Shown one piece after another: positions 24,112 through 33,800 of a stretch of 50,722 bases of DNA (position 1 is its first letter; each line of letters opens with the position of its first letter). The position numbers were made by a program, and so were the translations under genes. This DNA comes from an uncultured Lachnospiraceae bacterium (lineage in GTDB: Bacteria; Bacillota; Clostridia; Lachnospirales; Lachnospiraceae): assembly GCA_947172645.1 (NCBI GenBank), contig CAMWBY010000023.1, positions 1-50,722 on the forward strand, in the 5' to 3' direction. The notes under the pieces are model-generated. The model saw only the letters and a list, made by a program, of their open reading frames with translations, had not been told where the DNA came from and made no database searches.

Positions 24112-25488
24112 ATGAAAACAAAAGAAATGGCTAAAACAACAGAAAATAAGATTACAGAAGGAGTCATCTGGAAGCAGCTTCTTCTGTTTTTCTTCCCTAT
24201 TTTATTCGGGACATTCTTCCAACAGCTCTACAACGCGGCGGACGCCGTTATCGTAGGGCGTTTCGTGGGCAAAGAAGCGCTCTCGGCGGTAGGCGGCGGC
24301 ACGGGCACCGTCATCAACCTGCTAGTGGGATTCTTTGTAGGGCTTGCCAGCGGCGCAACCGTCGTTATTTCCCAATACTACGGCGCCAGGAAATCAGAAC
24401 TGGTAAGCTATGCGGTACATACGGCTATGGCCTTCGGCATTGTGGGCGGTTTCGTGATGATGGTCGGCGGCATCCTGACCGCGCCCGCCATCCTGACCGC
24501 CATGGATACGCCTTCCGACGTGCTGGGCCCGTCCATCCTCTATATCCGTATTTATTTCGCCGGGACGATAGGAAACCTCATCTACAATATCGGTTCCGGT
24601 ATTCTGCGCGCGGTGGGGGATTCCAGGCGTCCGCTCTATTTTTTGATTGCAAGCTGTTTTGTCAATATTATACTTGACCTTATTTTAATCGTAGGCTGCG
24701 GCCTGGGCGTGGCAGGCGCTGCCATTGCCACAATCTGTTCCCAGGCTTTCAGCGCCTTACTGGTGATTCTGGTGCTTGTCCGGGTAGACGACATGCATCA
24801 TCTGGAACTGCGCCAAATCCGCTTCGACCACAAGATGTTAAAGCGCATTATCCGCATCGGCTTCCCTGCCGGCTTACAGTCTGTTATGTACAGCTTTTCC
24901 AACATCATCATCCAGACCGCCATCAATGGACTGGGGACCGACACGGTGGCCGCCTGGACCGTGTACGGGAAACTGGACGCCCTGTTCTGGATGACCATCA
25001 GCTCTTTCGGTATCGCCATCACCACTTTCGTAGGACAGAACTATGGCGCCGGGAAAAGCGACCGGGTGCGGAAGGGAATCAGAAGCTGTCTGGGCATGAG
25101 CTTTGGGGCGGCAATATTTATCAGTATTGTACTTAGAATCGGCGGCCATGCCATCTACGGTTTCTTCACCTCGGACCCGGAAGTCATGCGCATCGGCATA
25201 CAGATTACCCAATTCCTGGTGCCTACCTTCGCCACCTATGTGTGCGTGGAGATACTATCCGGCGCGCTGCGCGGCGTGGGGGACTGCTGGATTCCCACGC
25301 TCATCTGCTTAAGCGGCATCTGCCTTATCCGTATCTTGTGGATTATGCTCGCGGTGCCAAGGAAACCGGATATCTATACGATTATTTTCAGCTATCCCCT
25401 CACCTGGGTCACCACAAGCATCCTTTTTATTGTGTATTATTGCTTCTTTAGTAAAATAAAGATTGCTAAGGCATCTCCTGCATCCTGA
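24112..25488 (+). CDS. MATE family efflux transporter
   Basis: 458 aa, about twelve membrane helices in two homologous halves. It opens WKQLLLFFFPILFGTFFQQLYNAADAVIVGRFVGKEALSAVGGG (helix 1, typical MATE), with the matching second-half start IIRIGFPAGLQSVMYSFSNIIIQTAINGLGTDTVAAWTVYGKLDAL. MATE proteins exchange Na+ or H+ for cationic drugs or metabolites; the closest style is the DinF/MepA-like Firmicutes group, but the substrate cannot be read. It is divergent from the pantothenate operon and monocistronic, convergent with the OPT operon. Confidence 0.93.
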   Translation: MKTKEMAKTTENKITEGVIWKQLLLFFFPILFGTFFQQLYNAADAVIVGRFVGKEALSAVGGGTGTVINLLVGFFVGLASGATVVISQYYGARKSELVSYAVHTAMAFGIVGGFVMMVGGILTAPAILTAMDTPSDVLGPSILYIRIYFAGTIGNLIYNIGSGILRAVGDSRRPLYFLIASCFVNIILDLILIVGCGLGVAGAAIATICSQAFSALLVILVLVRVDDMHHLELRQIRFDHKMLKRIIRIGFPAGLQSVMYSFSNIIIQTAINGLGTDTVAAWTVYGKLDALFWMTISSFGIAITTFVGQNYGAGKSDRVRKGIRSCLGMSFGAAIFISIVLRIGGHAIYGFFTSDPEVMRIGIQITQFLVPTFATYVCVEILSGALRGVGDCWIPTLICLSGICLIRILWIMLAVPRKPDIYTIIFSYPLTWVTTSILFIVYYCFFSKIKIAKASPAS

Positions 25489-25564
25489 TATACGCCACCG
25501 CCCACACCGCAACCTCGGGCACGCTAAATACTATGGGATGACCCCTACGGAATTTAACGGAAAA

Positions 25565-25593
25565 GGGCAGCCACACTGACAATGCGGCCGCCC
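25565..25593 (-). terminator. Terminator of the OPT operon
   Basis: Minus strand: stem GGGCGGCC/GGCTGCCC (25593-25586 with 25572-25565, one G-T pair) followed by TTTT. Confidence 0.75.
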
Positions 25594-25623
25594 CGTTTAC
25601 TTTCCTTCTTCTTTAATTCTTCT

Positions 25624-25725
25624 TTAATCCTTCTTATTCTTCTTCCTGATATTGCCTACCACTGTGATGACTACCAACACGATAAAGGCAACTGTTACAA
25701 TCAATTTTACTGTTTCGTATGACAT
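25624..25725 (-). CDS. 33-aa single-span membrane peptide
   Basis: Reads MSYETVKLIVTVAFIVLVVV then ITVVGNIRKKNKKD-like basic end (33 codons): one hydrophobic helix (about 6-25) and a strongly basic cytoplasmic tail. It has an unusually good ribosome site, GGGGGAGAAGGT directly before ATG 25725, and lies 67 bp after the PqqD-like gene, just before the operon terminator. These features argue that it is translated. Function unknown; it could be a small accessory subunit of the transporter. Confidence 0.6.
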   Translation of the reverse strand: MSYETVKLIVTVAFIVLVVITVVGNIRKKNKKD

Positions 25726-25792
25726 ACCTTCTCCCCCTTTCATCAACAGCCATCCCTGCAAAGCCTGTTTCACGGCAATGCTGTCGGATATG

Positions 25793-26149
25793 CTATGTGG
25801 CCGGCTTTATAAACGAGATAAAATGATAGCTCTCCATAATCTGCATATATTTCACGACACGCGGATAGAGAGGCTCCACCTCGTCGCCAAACGCCGCTTT
25901 CTGAAGGTCTGCAAGTTCCATCACGGTCCGCTTCCCATCAATCAGAGGCCACAGAAAGCTCCCATATTTCTCCATGTGCACTTTCGTGTATCTTGGACGT
26001 TTAAAAAGCTTCTGCGCGACACGGTTAAAGACGCCTGTGTTTTCCACCTCCAGAACAATGGTTCCCTCTTCGTCCTGGCTCCACCGGAGCATAGAATCCC
26101 GCACGGGAACCAGGTCAAGGTAATTTTGTTTCTGTTTCTTTTTCTTCAT
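25793..26149 (-). CDS. PqqD-like (RRE-fold) small protein
   Basis: 118 aa. The centre follows the PqqD pattern of a winged-helix fold: VFNRVAQKLFKRPRYTKVHMEKYGSFLWPLIDGKRTVMELADLQKAAFG-DEVEPLYPRVVKYMQIMESYHFI. PqqD-like domains usually bind leader peptides of ribosomally made peptides and present them to a modifying enzyme. No radical SAM or other modifying enzyme is nearby. Its ATG overlaps the OPT stop by one base (TGATG). Partner and role are unknown; the coupling to an oligopeptide-type transporter is the main clue. Confidence 0.72.
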   Translation of the reverse strand: MKKKKQKQNYLDLVPVRDSMLRWSQDEEGTIVLEVENTGVFNRVAQKLFKRPRYTKVHMEKYGSFLWPLIDGKRTVMELADLQKAAFGDEVEPLYPRVVKYMQIMESYHFISFIKPAT

Positions 26150-28047
26150 CAGCCCTTACTCTTCTTCCACAAAGAGAACTTTAACAGACACAGAATCATC
26201 ACCGCCATCAGGATAACGCCGCCGATGTTGCCCAGGTTCATAGCGCCGGACAAATCCATGCTGATGCCGCCCACTGCGAGAATCGCCAGGATAATGCCCA
26301 CCAGGCCTTCGCCCGCAATCATACCCGCACAATACAGTGTGCCGTCTGTAGACTGACGCTCTTTCGTCTTATCGTCCACCTTCTTACGTCCGTCCATAAG
26401 CATACGCACAACGCCGCCAATCATGATGCTCGCATTCAGATAGATTGGCAGGTACAAGCCGATGGCAAAAGGCATAACCGGAATCCGTAAGATTTCCAGT
26501 CCCAATGCCAGGAACACGCCGATAAATACAAGCGTCCAAGGCAGCTCGCCGCCCATAATGCCTTCCACAATCATCTTCATCAACGTAGCCTGAGGAGCCG
26601 GAACTTCCGCACCGCCATATCCCCATGCCGCATTCAGAAGATAGAGAACGCCGCCGATGGCAAGGCCTGACGCAGCCACGCCAATCAGCTCGCCTATCTG
26701 CTGTTTCTTCGGCGTAGCGCCAAGCAGGTAGCCGGTCTTTAAATCCTGTGAAGTATCGCCTGCAATCGCCGCAATGATACAGATGACGGAACCGATGGCA
26801 ATAGCGCCCATCATACCTGTAATGCCGCTGTCCCCGGAAGCTTTGATGGTGATTGTCGCAATCAGAAGCGTTGCGATTGCCATACCGGATACCGGGTTAT
26901 TGGAACTTCCGATAAGACCTACCATACGGGATGATACAGTCGCAAAGAAGAAACCAAACACAACGATGAGAAGCGCGCCGATAATATTAACCGGGATTGC
27001 CGGCACGAGCCAGATAATAACAACCATCGCCACAATGCCAATCAGGACAATATTCATAGGAATGTCTATCGCTGTCCTGGCGTTGCTCGTATTCTTGCCG
27101 CCCTTCATACTCTTAATGGAATCCCTGAAAGTAGTGATAATAAGCGGAAGCGACTTGATAAGAGATATAATACCTCCGGTTGCGATTGCGCCCGCGCCGA
27201 TATACCTTACATAAGAACCCCAAATCGCCGATGCGCCGCCGCCCTCGTACATCTGCCCGATGGTGGTGCCAACCTCGGCCGGATACATCCATGTATTCGC
27301 CCCGAACAGACAAATCATCGGAATAATGACCATCCATCCGAACAGCGAACCTACGAACATGTAAGAAGCAATCCTGGGCCCAACAATGTAGCCTACGCCG
27401 AGAAGCGCCGGATATACTTCCATGCCAAGCTCTCCTTTGAAAGAGCGGAACTCTGCGGCAATGTCCGCAGGAATCACTTTAATTCCATCCACAAGGAATT
27501 TGAATACGGCAGCAAACCCCATGCCGCTGAATACGGTCGAAGCGTTGGAGCCGCCCTCTTCACCCGCAAGAAGTACTTCCGCACATGCGGTGCCTTCCGG
27601 GTAGAGAAGCGTTGCATGTTCCTTCACAATCAACGCATTGCGCAGCGGAATCATAAACAGTACGCCAAGCACGCCGCCGCACAGGGCAATCAATGTGATT
27701 TCCACAAGGCTGGGCATATCGCACAGCCCTTCCTCCGCCCACAAAAACAGGGCGGGCATGGTAAAGATAGCACCCGCCGCAAGGGACTCGCCCGCGGAAC
27801 CGATGGTCTGAACCATGTTACTCTCCAGAATGGAGTTTTTCTTCATGATGACACGGATAACACCCATGGAAATAACTGCCGCCGGAATCGAAGCGGATAC
27901 GGTCATACCCACGCGCAGCCCCAGGTATGCGTTCGCCGCACCGAAGACTACCGCCAGGATAATTCCCATGACAATCGATGTCACTGTAAATTCCGGTGTA
28001 ATCTTCTCCGCCGGAATATACGGTTTGAACTCTTTGTTTTCGTTCAT
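26149..28047 (-). CDS. OPT family oligopeptide transporter
   Basis: 632 aa, about 14-16 membrane helices. Pattern: FTVTSIVMGIILAVVFGAANAYLGLRVGMTVSASIPAAVISMG near the start, NSILESNMVQTIGSAGESLAAGAIFTMPALFLW, LLYPEGTACAEVLLAGEEGG, and near the end PVMPFAIGLYLPIYLNASIMIGG and AGMIAGEGLVGI. These are hallmarks of the bacterial OPT group, proton-driven uptake of oligopeptides or of peptide-like metal chelators. It leads a small operon with the PqqD-like gene and the 33-aa peptide. Confidence 0.93.
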   Translation of the reverse strand: MNENKEFKPYIPAEKITPEFTVTSIVMGIILAVVFGAANAYLGLRVGMTVSASIPAAVISMGVIRVIMKKNSILESNMVQTIGSAGESLAAGAIFTMPALFLWAEEGLCDMPSLVEITLIALCGGVLGVLFMIPLRNALIVKEHATLLYPEGTACAEVLLAGEEGGSNASTVFSGMGFAAVFKFLVDGIKVIPADIAAEFRSFKGELGMEVYPALLGVGYIVGPRIASYMFVGSLFGWMVIIPMICLFGANTWMYPAEVGTTIGQMYEGGGASAIWGSYVRYIGAGAIATGGIISLIKSLPLIITTFRDSIKSMKGGKNTSNARTAIDIPMNIVLIGIVAMVVIIWLVPAIPVNIIGALLIVVFGFFFATVSSRMVGLIGSSNNPVSGMAIATLLIATITIKASGDSGITGMMGAIAIGSVICIIAAIAGDTSQDLKTGYLLGATPKKQQIGELIGVAASGLAIGGVLYLLNAAWGYGGAEVPAPQATLMKMIVEGIMGGELPWTLVFIGVFLALGLEILRIPVMPFAIGLYLPIYLNASIMIGGVVRMLMDGRKKVDDKTKERQSTDGTLYCAGMIAGEGLVGIILAILAVGGISMDLSGAMNLGNIGGVILMAVMILCLLKFSLWKKSKG

Positions 28048-28090
28048 TTCTCCTTCTCCCTTAGTTAATTTAATCTTTAGATACCATTAG

Positions 28091-28119
28091 ATTATAACGG
28101 AATTGTGCAACTTTTACAA
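28091..28119 (-). promoter_or_regulatory. Promoter of the OPT operon
   Basis: Minus strand: TTGTAA (28119-28114), 17-bp spacer, TATAAT (28096-28091). Confidence 0.75.
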
Positions 28120-28175
28120 GAACACTTTTTAGGAATCTTAATTTTTGCTTAATTTTTACGGCAAAGTATACTATT

Positions 28176-29495
28176 TTATGTTTGTCGCCATGCCAAAATT
28201 TCTTCCAGGCGTTCTTTCACCTGCTTTTCCTTCCCCTCCTGTGTCGGCTCATAATACCGCCTTCCTGCCAACGCTTCCGGCAGACACTGCATCTTCGTAA
28301 GCTTTTCCGGCGTGTCATGGGCATAAATATAACCTTTGCCATAATCTAATTTCTTCATCAAATCCGTCGGGGCATTGCATATATGCAGAGGCACAGGCTC
28401 CGCCGGAAGCTCCTTGATATCCGCCTTGCAGGCCTCGCACGCCCTGTAGAGCGCATTGGACTTGGGCGCCATGGCAAGATATACCACCGCATGTGTCAGA
28501 TGCACGTCGCATTCCGGCATCCCCAGGAAATGACAGGCCTGATATACGGACACTGCCAATTGCAGCGCGCCGGGGTCCGCCATGCCCACATCCTCACTGG
28601 CAAACCGCACAAGCCTCCTTGCAATATAAAGCGGCTCCTCCCCGCCGTCCAACATTCTGCACATCCAGTATACCGCCGCGTCCGGGTCGCTGTTGCGCAT
28701 GGACTTATGTAAGGCGGAAATCAGGTTATAATGCTCTTCCCCGTTCTTGTCATACAAAAGGGAACGGCGATTCATGCACTGCGCCAATACTTCTTCGTCC
28801 ACCCATATTTTTCCGTCCTCATCCATCCTGCCGTTTGACACAGCCATCTCTAACGTATTCAAAGCCGTTCTCGCATCCCCGTTGGCAAACCTGGCAATCG
28901 CCGCAAGATGGGAGTCTTCTATATGAATCCTCATATTTCCCAACCCCATCGGGCTTTTCAGCGCGTGTCCCAACAATTCTTTCAGCTCTTCTTCCCCTAA
29001 TGCCTTCAGGATAAACACTTTACACCGGGACAGCAACGCAGAATTAATCTCAAAAGAAGGGTTCTCGGTCGTCGCGCCGATTAGGATAATGCTGCCATTC
29101 TCCACATAAGGCAGGAAAGCGTCCTGCTGCGCCTTATTGAAACGATGGATTTCGTCCGTAAACAGAAGCGTCCTGATTCCCATCTTACGGTTTTGCTCCG
29201 CCTGCGCCATCACTTCCTTAATTTCTCTGATACCGCTGGATACCGCGCTGAACTCTATAAACTCCGCCTTCGTCCTCTCCGCGATAATCCTCGCAAGGGT
29301 GGTCTTTCCCACCCCCGGCGGCCCCCAGAATATCATGGAAGAAACCTGGTCATCCTCAATCAGCCGCCTAAGAATCTTTCCTTTCCCAATCAAATGTTTC
29401 TGGCCCACATAGTCCTCCAACGTTACCGGCCGTAACCGGCTTGCCAGAGGCGCCGCCGTCTTCCTGTCGTCAAACAGGCTTAATTGCTCCATCAT
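28176..29495 (-). CDS. rarA: Replication-associated recombination protein A (RarA/MgsA)
   Basis: 439 aa, AAA+ ATPase. The N-terminus MMEQLSLFDD resembles a clamp-binding peptide (QLSLF). Then come LEDYVGQKHLIG, Walker A FWGPPGVGKTTLAR, Walker B TLLFTDEIHRFNKAQQD, sensor 1 LIGATTENPSFEINSALLSRC, and sensor 2 ANGDARTALNTLE. The C-terminal tetramerisation region ends with the usual KAYIYAHD-like GYIYAHDTPEKL and RRYYEPT. RarA acts at stalled replication forks with single-strand binding protein. I chose ATG 29495, 9 bp after AAAGG; ATG 29525 and 29504 fit worse. Confidence 0.95.
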   Translation of the reverse strand: MMEQLSLFDDRKTAAPLASRLRPVTLEDYVGQKHLIGKGKILRRLIEDDQVSSMIFWGPPGVGKTTLARIIAERTKAEFIEFSAVSSGIREIKEVMAQAEQNRKMGIRTLLFTDEIHRFNKAQQDAFLPYVENGSIILIGATTENPSFEINSALLSRCKVFILKALGEEELKELLGHALKSPMGLGNMRIHIEDSHLAAIARFANGDARTALNTLEMAVSNGRMDEDGKIWVDEEVLAQCMNRRSLLYDKNGEEHYNLISALHKSMRNSDPDAAVYWMCRMLDGGEEPLYIARRLVRFASEDVGMADPGALQLAVSVYQACHFLGMPECDVHLTHAVVYLAMAPKSNALYRACEACKADIKELPAEPVPLHICNAPTDLMKKLDYGKGYIYAHDTPEKLTKMQCLPEALAGRRYYEPTQEGKEKQVKERLEEILAWRQT

Positions 29496-29573
29496 CCACG
29501 CCATCCTTTCCCCATCTGCCAACATCTAAATATACCGCTTCTATCCAAAACATACAGAAAACCGATTTACATG

Positions 29574-29750
29574 ACACTAACCTCCATGATTCCGCTTAAG
29601 CGGAATCTCAAATCCAAAGACAAGCAAGCTTGTCTGGGAGAATGCCGTATTTTAGGCATTCTCCTGCGTGAGATGGAGTTGCAAAGCAACTCCTAGAACT
29701 TCTCCGCGAAATGCCCTCTGGCATGAGTGGTTAGAAGTTCTTCTCACGCT
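29574..29750. repeat. Multi-hairpin intergenic element (dispersed repeat, copy 2)
   Basis: Five consecutive inverted repeats. GATTCCGCTTAAGCGGAATC is at 29588-29607 and AGACAAGC/GCTTGTCT at 29618-29635. GGAGAATGCC/GGCATTCTCC spans 29637-29664. Then GCGTGAGA (29666-29673) pairs with TCTCACGC (29742-29749) and encloses two further hairpins, GGAGTTGC/GCAACTCC (29675-29693) and AGAACTTCT/AGAAGTTCT (29695-29741, with inner ATGCC/GGCAT). The left part repeats 14275-14309. This occupies the rarA-purC gap; no gene seen. Confidence 0.75.
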
Positions 29751-29823
29751 AACTATATGGATGTATTATAATATAGAAGAAAATAAAATACCACCGTATG
29801 ATATGTACAAGCCTGCAACCCTC

Positions 29824-29851
29824 TTGCCAAGCAAACCATTCTGTGTATAAT
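29824..29851 (+). promoter_or_regulatory. Promoter of purC
   Basis: TTGCCA (29824-29829), 16-bp spacer, TATAAT (29846-29851), about 77 bp before the ATG. No purine riboswitch motif was seen between them. Confidence 0.75.
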
Positions 29852-29927
29852 TTAATCATAGGCGTACTCTCGGATTTTCTTCTGCGGAGTACATATGTGG
29901 GAACGTTGAAAGGAGCGCAGTTATAAC

Positions 29928-30800
29928 ATGACACAATTAAAACCGATAAAAGAGGGAAAAGTACGTGAAATCTATGACAACGGCGACAGCCTGATTATGG
30001 TTGCCACAGACCGTATCAGTTGTTTCGACGTCATCCTGAAAAACCAGGTGACCAAGAAGGGCGCCGTCTTAACCCAGATGTCCAAGTTCTGGTTCGATAT
30101 GACACGGGACATTCTTCCCAACCATATGATTTCCGTGGATGTGCAGGATATGCCTGAGTTTTTCCGGCAGGATAAATTCGACGGCAACAGTATGCTCTGC
30201 CGCAAACTGGAGATGCTTCCTGTTGAATGCATCGTGCGCGGCTATATCACCGGAAGCGGATGGGCGAGCTACAAAGAAAACGGGACAGTATGCGGCATTA
30301 CGCTGCCGGAGGGTTTACAGGAATCCGACAAACTCCCCGAACCGATTTACACCCCTTCCACCAAAGCGGAAATCGGCGACCACGACGAGAACATTTCTTA
30401 TGAACAGAGCATCGCATATTTAGAGAAAAGATTCCCGGGCAAAGGCGAAGAATATGCTTCCAAGCTGCGCGACTACACTATCGCACTCTACAAAAAATGC
30501 GCCCAATACGCCCTGACGCGCGGCATCATCATCGCGGACACCAAATTTGAGTTCGGCCTGGACGAGCAGGGCAACATCGTCCTGGGTGATGAGATGCTCA
30601 CGCCCGACAGCTCCCGTTTCTGGCCGGCGGAAGGTTATGAGCCGGGACATGCACAGCCCTCCTTCGACAAGCAGTTTGCCAGGGACTGGCTGAAAGCAAA
30701 CGAAGGCCACGAATGGACACTCCCGGAAGATATCGTCCAGAAGACAATCGACAAGTATCTGCTGGGATACGAACTGCTGACCGGGAAGAAGCTTCTATAA
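29928..30800 (+). CDS. purC: Phosphoribosylaminoimidazole-succinocarboxamide synthase
   Basis: 290 aa, ATP-dependent ligase joining CAIR and aspartate in purine synthesis. Motifs: IKEGKVREIYDNGDSLIMVATDRISCFDVIL at the start, PVECIVRGYITGSGWASYKENGTVCGI, TPSTKAEIGDHDENI, and IIIADTKFEFGLDEQGNIVLGDEMLTPDSSRFWPAEGYEPG. This is the longer, eukaryote-like group 2 arrangement (about 290 residues). AAAGGAG precedes the ATG. It stands alone between the multi-hairpin element and a terminator; no other pur gene is in view. Confidence 0.96.
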   Translation: MTQLKPIKEGKVREIYDNGDSLIMVATDRISCFDVILKNQVTKKGAVLTQMSKFWFDMTRDILPNHMISVDVQDMPEFFRQDKFDGNSMLCRKLEMLPVECIVRGYITGSGWASYKENGTVCGITLPEGLQESDKLPEPIYTPSTKAEIGDHDENISYEQSIAYLEKRFPGKGEEYASKLRDYTIALYKKCAQYALTRGIIIADTKFEFGLDEQGNIVLGDEMLTPDSSRFWPAEGYEPGHAQPSFDKQFARDWLKANEGHEWTLPEDIVQKTIDKYLLGYELLTGKKLL

Positions 30801-30814
30801 GTTAAAAGACAGCA

Positions 30815-30852
30815 AGGGCTATTGCAAAACATGTCGTTTCTGCAATAGCCCT
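30815..30852. terminator. Bidirectional terminator after purC
   Basis: Perfect 12-bp inverted repeat AGGGCTATTGCA (30815-30826)/TGCAATAGCCCT (30841-30852), flanked by AAAAGACAGCA and ATCTTTTC. It serves purC and the convergent kinase gene. Confidence 0.88.
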
Positions 30853-30860
30853 ATCTTTTC

Positions 30861-33800
30861 TCAGCCGGAAGTCCCAAGCGTCGCAATCATTTCATCCGCG
30901 GTCGTCATAACTTCTTCCATCATCACATCCACGACAGCCACCCGCAGCGTCTCCATCATCTGCCCACAGCTATCCGGTATACGGCATTCCTCCAACTGCT
31001 GCATAGCCTCGTCCACGCCGTCTAAGTCAAACTGGTCCATAGCGTCCCGCATCTTTGTCAAAATCTCCGTCAGCTCTTCCGCAGACGCTTCCCGTTTGTT
31101 CTGGTTGCCTGCCTCGCCGTATGGACGCAGGATTTCCTTATAGCTCCTCAGTTCTTTAAGAAGCTCCGGCGTCTCTCTTGCGATAGTCTCCACATCCCCC
31201 GCATTGCCACAGTCTTCCATACGGTGGAACCATTCGGAAAGATGTCCCGCGCCGACCATCCGCGCCGTATTCTTAAGCGCATGCACTTCTATCGTATAAT
31301 CTCTGATTAAGTCGTCGGCAAGGCATTTCTCGATTTTATTGGCCTTGGCGTCAATCAGCTTATAGAAGTCTCCAAGCAGCTTATACCAAAGCTTCTCGCT
31401 GCCGGAATACTTCACGCCGTCCGCCGAATTAATACCCGGAAGCTCCGGGAGCGGCACGTTCTGCGGCGCCTCATCGCCGCCCTCCGCCTGGCTGCCTGCT
31501 GCCGCCTGTTCTTCTCCTTCGGAAAGCACCACCAATTCTTCCGGCAGCCATTTCCTAATGCATTTGCATATTTCTTTCATCTCTATGGGCTTCGCCACGA
31601 AATCGTCCATGCCTGCCTTGGCAAATTTTTCCCGCGCATCCATCAACGCGTTGGCCGTCAGCGCGACAATCGGCACCGTATGGTAATATGTATCTTCCAT
31701 CTGACGCAGACGCTTGGTCGTCTCTATTCCGTCCATAACCGGCATCATATGGTCCATGAAAATCATGTGGTACTTCTTCTCCTGCGCCATCTGCAACGCG
31801 CGCTTACCGCTGTCCGCCGTGTCAATCTGCATATTAAGCGGCTCCAAAAGTCCTGCCGCCACCTCCAAGTTAATCTCATTGTCATCCACCACAAGCACCT
31901 TGGCCTGGGGAGCCGTAAAGTTCATATAATCCTCGGATACCGGCCCCACATATTTCGCCTCGTGGTTGATTGTCTGACAGAAATTCAGGCTGTAGAGCGG
32001 CTTATCGATTGTCGTGACGCCCGCCGCCTTGCATTCCTCCAGCATCGGGTTGCAAAGCACATATAACTCACCCATCTGGTTACTGTAATTGTCTATGTCG
32101 CTCGCCAAAAGCTCATGTCCCTGCATATCCATAAAGAAACAATCAAGCCGTTCCCTCGTCTTTCTCCACTCTTCATAAGATATACAGGAAATCCGGTACT
32201 GCTCAGCCAGGCCCCGGAACGCTTCCCAGAGGCACTCTTTACCGAAACAGCCGCCAATGCGCAGATTCTTCCTGGCTTCCTCGTCATGTATCTGCGCCGC
32301 AGGTTCATCCGAACATTTCTTCTGGATAATATTGAAATAGAACTCGCTGCCTTCCCCGTAAGTACTCCGCACCTGAATGCTTCCGCCCATCATCTCCACG
32401 AGCTGTTTGGAGATGGACAGCCCAAGTCCGGTACCTTCTTTGCCACGGTTCCGTTTGCTGTCTACCTGTTGGAAGGAGCCGAACAATTTATCCATATCTT
32501 CTTCCTTGATGCCCATGCCTGTATCCTGCACGGATATGAGCAACTCCACGTTGTCGCCGTTCACCCTTCCAACCTTTATCTGAAGCCTGACAAAACCATG
32601 CTCCGTGAATTTAATCGCATTGTTGACAATATTGATAATAACCTGTCTGATACGCAGCCCGTCGCCGTAAAGCTTCTTCGGAAGCTTCTCGTCGATATCA
32701 AACAGTATCTCCATGTCCTTATCCCCAATCCTGGTCAGGAATATCATCCCCAAGTCTCCCAACATTGATATAGGTTCATATTCTTCTTCAATTAATTCCA
32801 TTTTCCCCGACTCCATCTTTGAAAAATCTAATATATCATTCACAATATTCAAAAGCGCATTGCCAGAATTTTTGATGTTTATCAAGTATCCCATATCCTG
32901 TGCGGAGTGCTCCTCCCGCAGAAGAATCTCAGTCATCCCCACGATAGCGTTCATAGGCGTCCTGATTTCATGGGTAATATTAGACACAAAAGTTGACTTC
33001 GCCTGGTTGGCCGCCTCTGCGCGCTCCTTTAAGCCCTTCATTATCTCCGCCTGTTCTTTGGCGTTTCTGGTATACCGCAAGCTGTCAGTAATATCATTGA
33101 ACACATACATCTTGCCAAAATATACATTGTGCTTGGTCAGAAGCCTGCTGCTCACTTCATACACATTGCTGTCACGCTCGATATGCTTCTTCTCGATAAT
33201 ACAGTTGTCCAGTTCTTCCATGACTTCCGGCGGTAATCCGTCGTCCTCCAACGGATAGAGTTCTCCCGCCTTTTTATTATAGTAAATCATCGTATTCTCT
33301 TGGTCCAACACCACCAAGCCGTCCGACAATTCATCCATAGCCTGGTCCTTCGCCATGGTCAACGTCTCTAAAAGCCTGTCTTTATACAAAAGCACCGATA
33401 TGATAATCACCGCAATCAGATAACTCACAAGCGTCGTATCATACCCGTCCAGCAAATCGGCAATATAAGCCGCCCATCCCGCTAACATCACCGCAATAAT
33501 GGAAAAGAAAGCCTTCATCCTACGCTTTTCACTCTCACTGTGCACATGGATATACCTGTTTAAGCATGCGGCTACCATAATCACGATATATACGACAAGC
33601 ACCCCATGGTAAAAACGGTAGACAGGGCCATGTCCAAGCACTAAATGCGGGGCAAATCCTTCTTCCGTGTATGCAATGCTGTTATAGTACAACGTATGCA
33701 TATCGCAAGACAGCGCTATGAAGATAACCGCAACATGCAGACAGCAGAGAACCGTGGGCAGCCATCTGGGCAGCCTGACTTTACAATAGTCCATCACGAA

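Noticed and set aside
29750..29927. Purine or other riboswitch before purC
   Set aside because: Only a promoter and a short leader of about 75 nt; no conserved aptamer motif visible.
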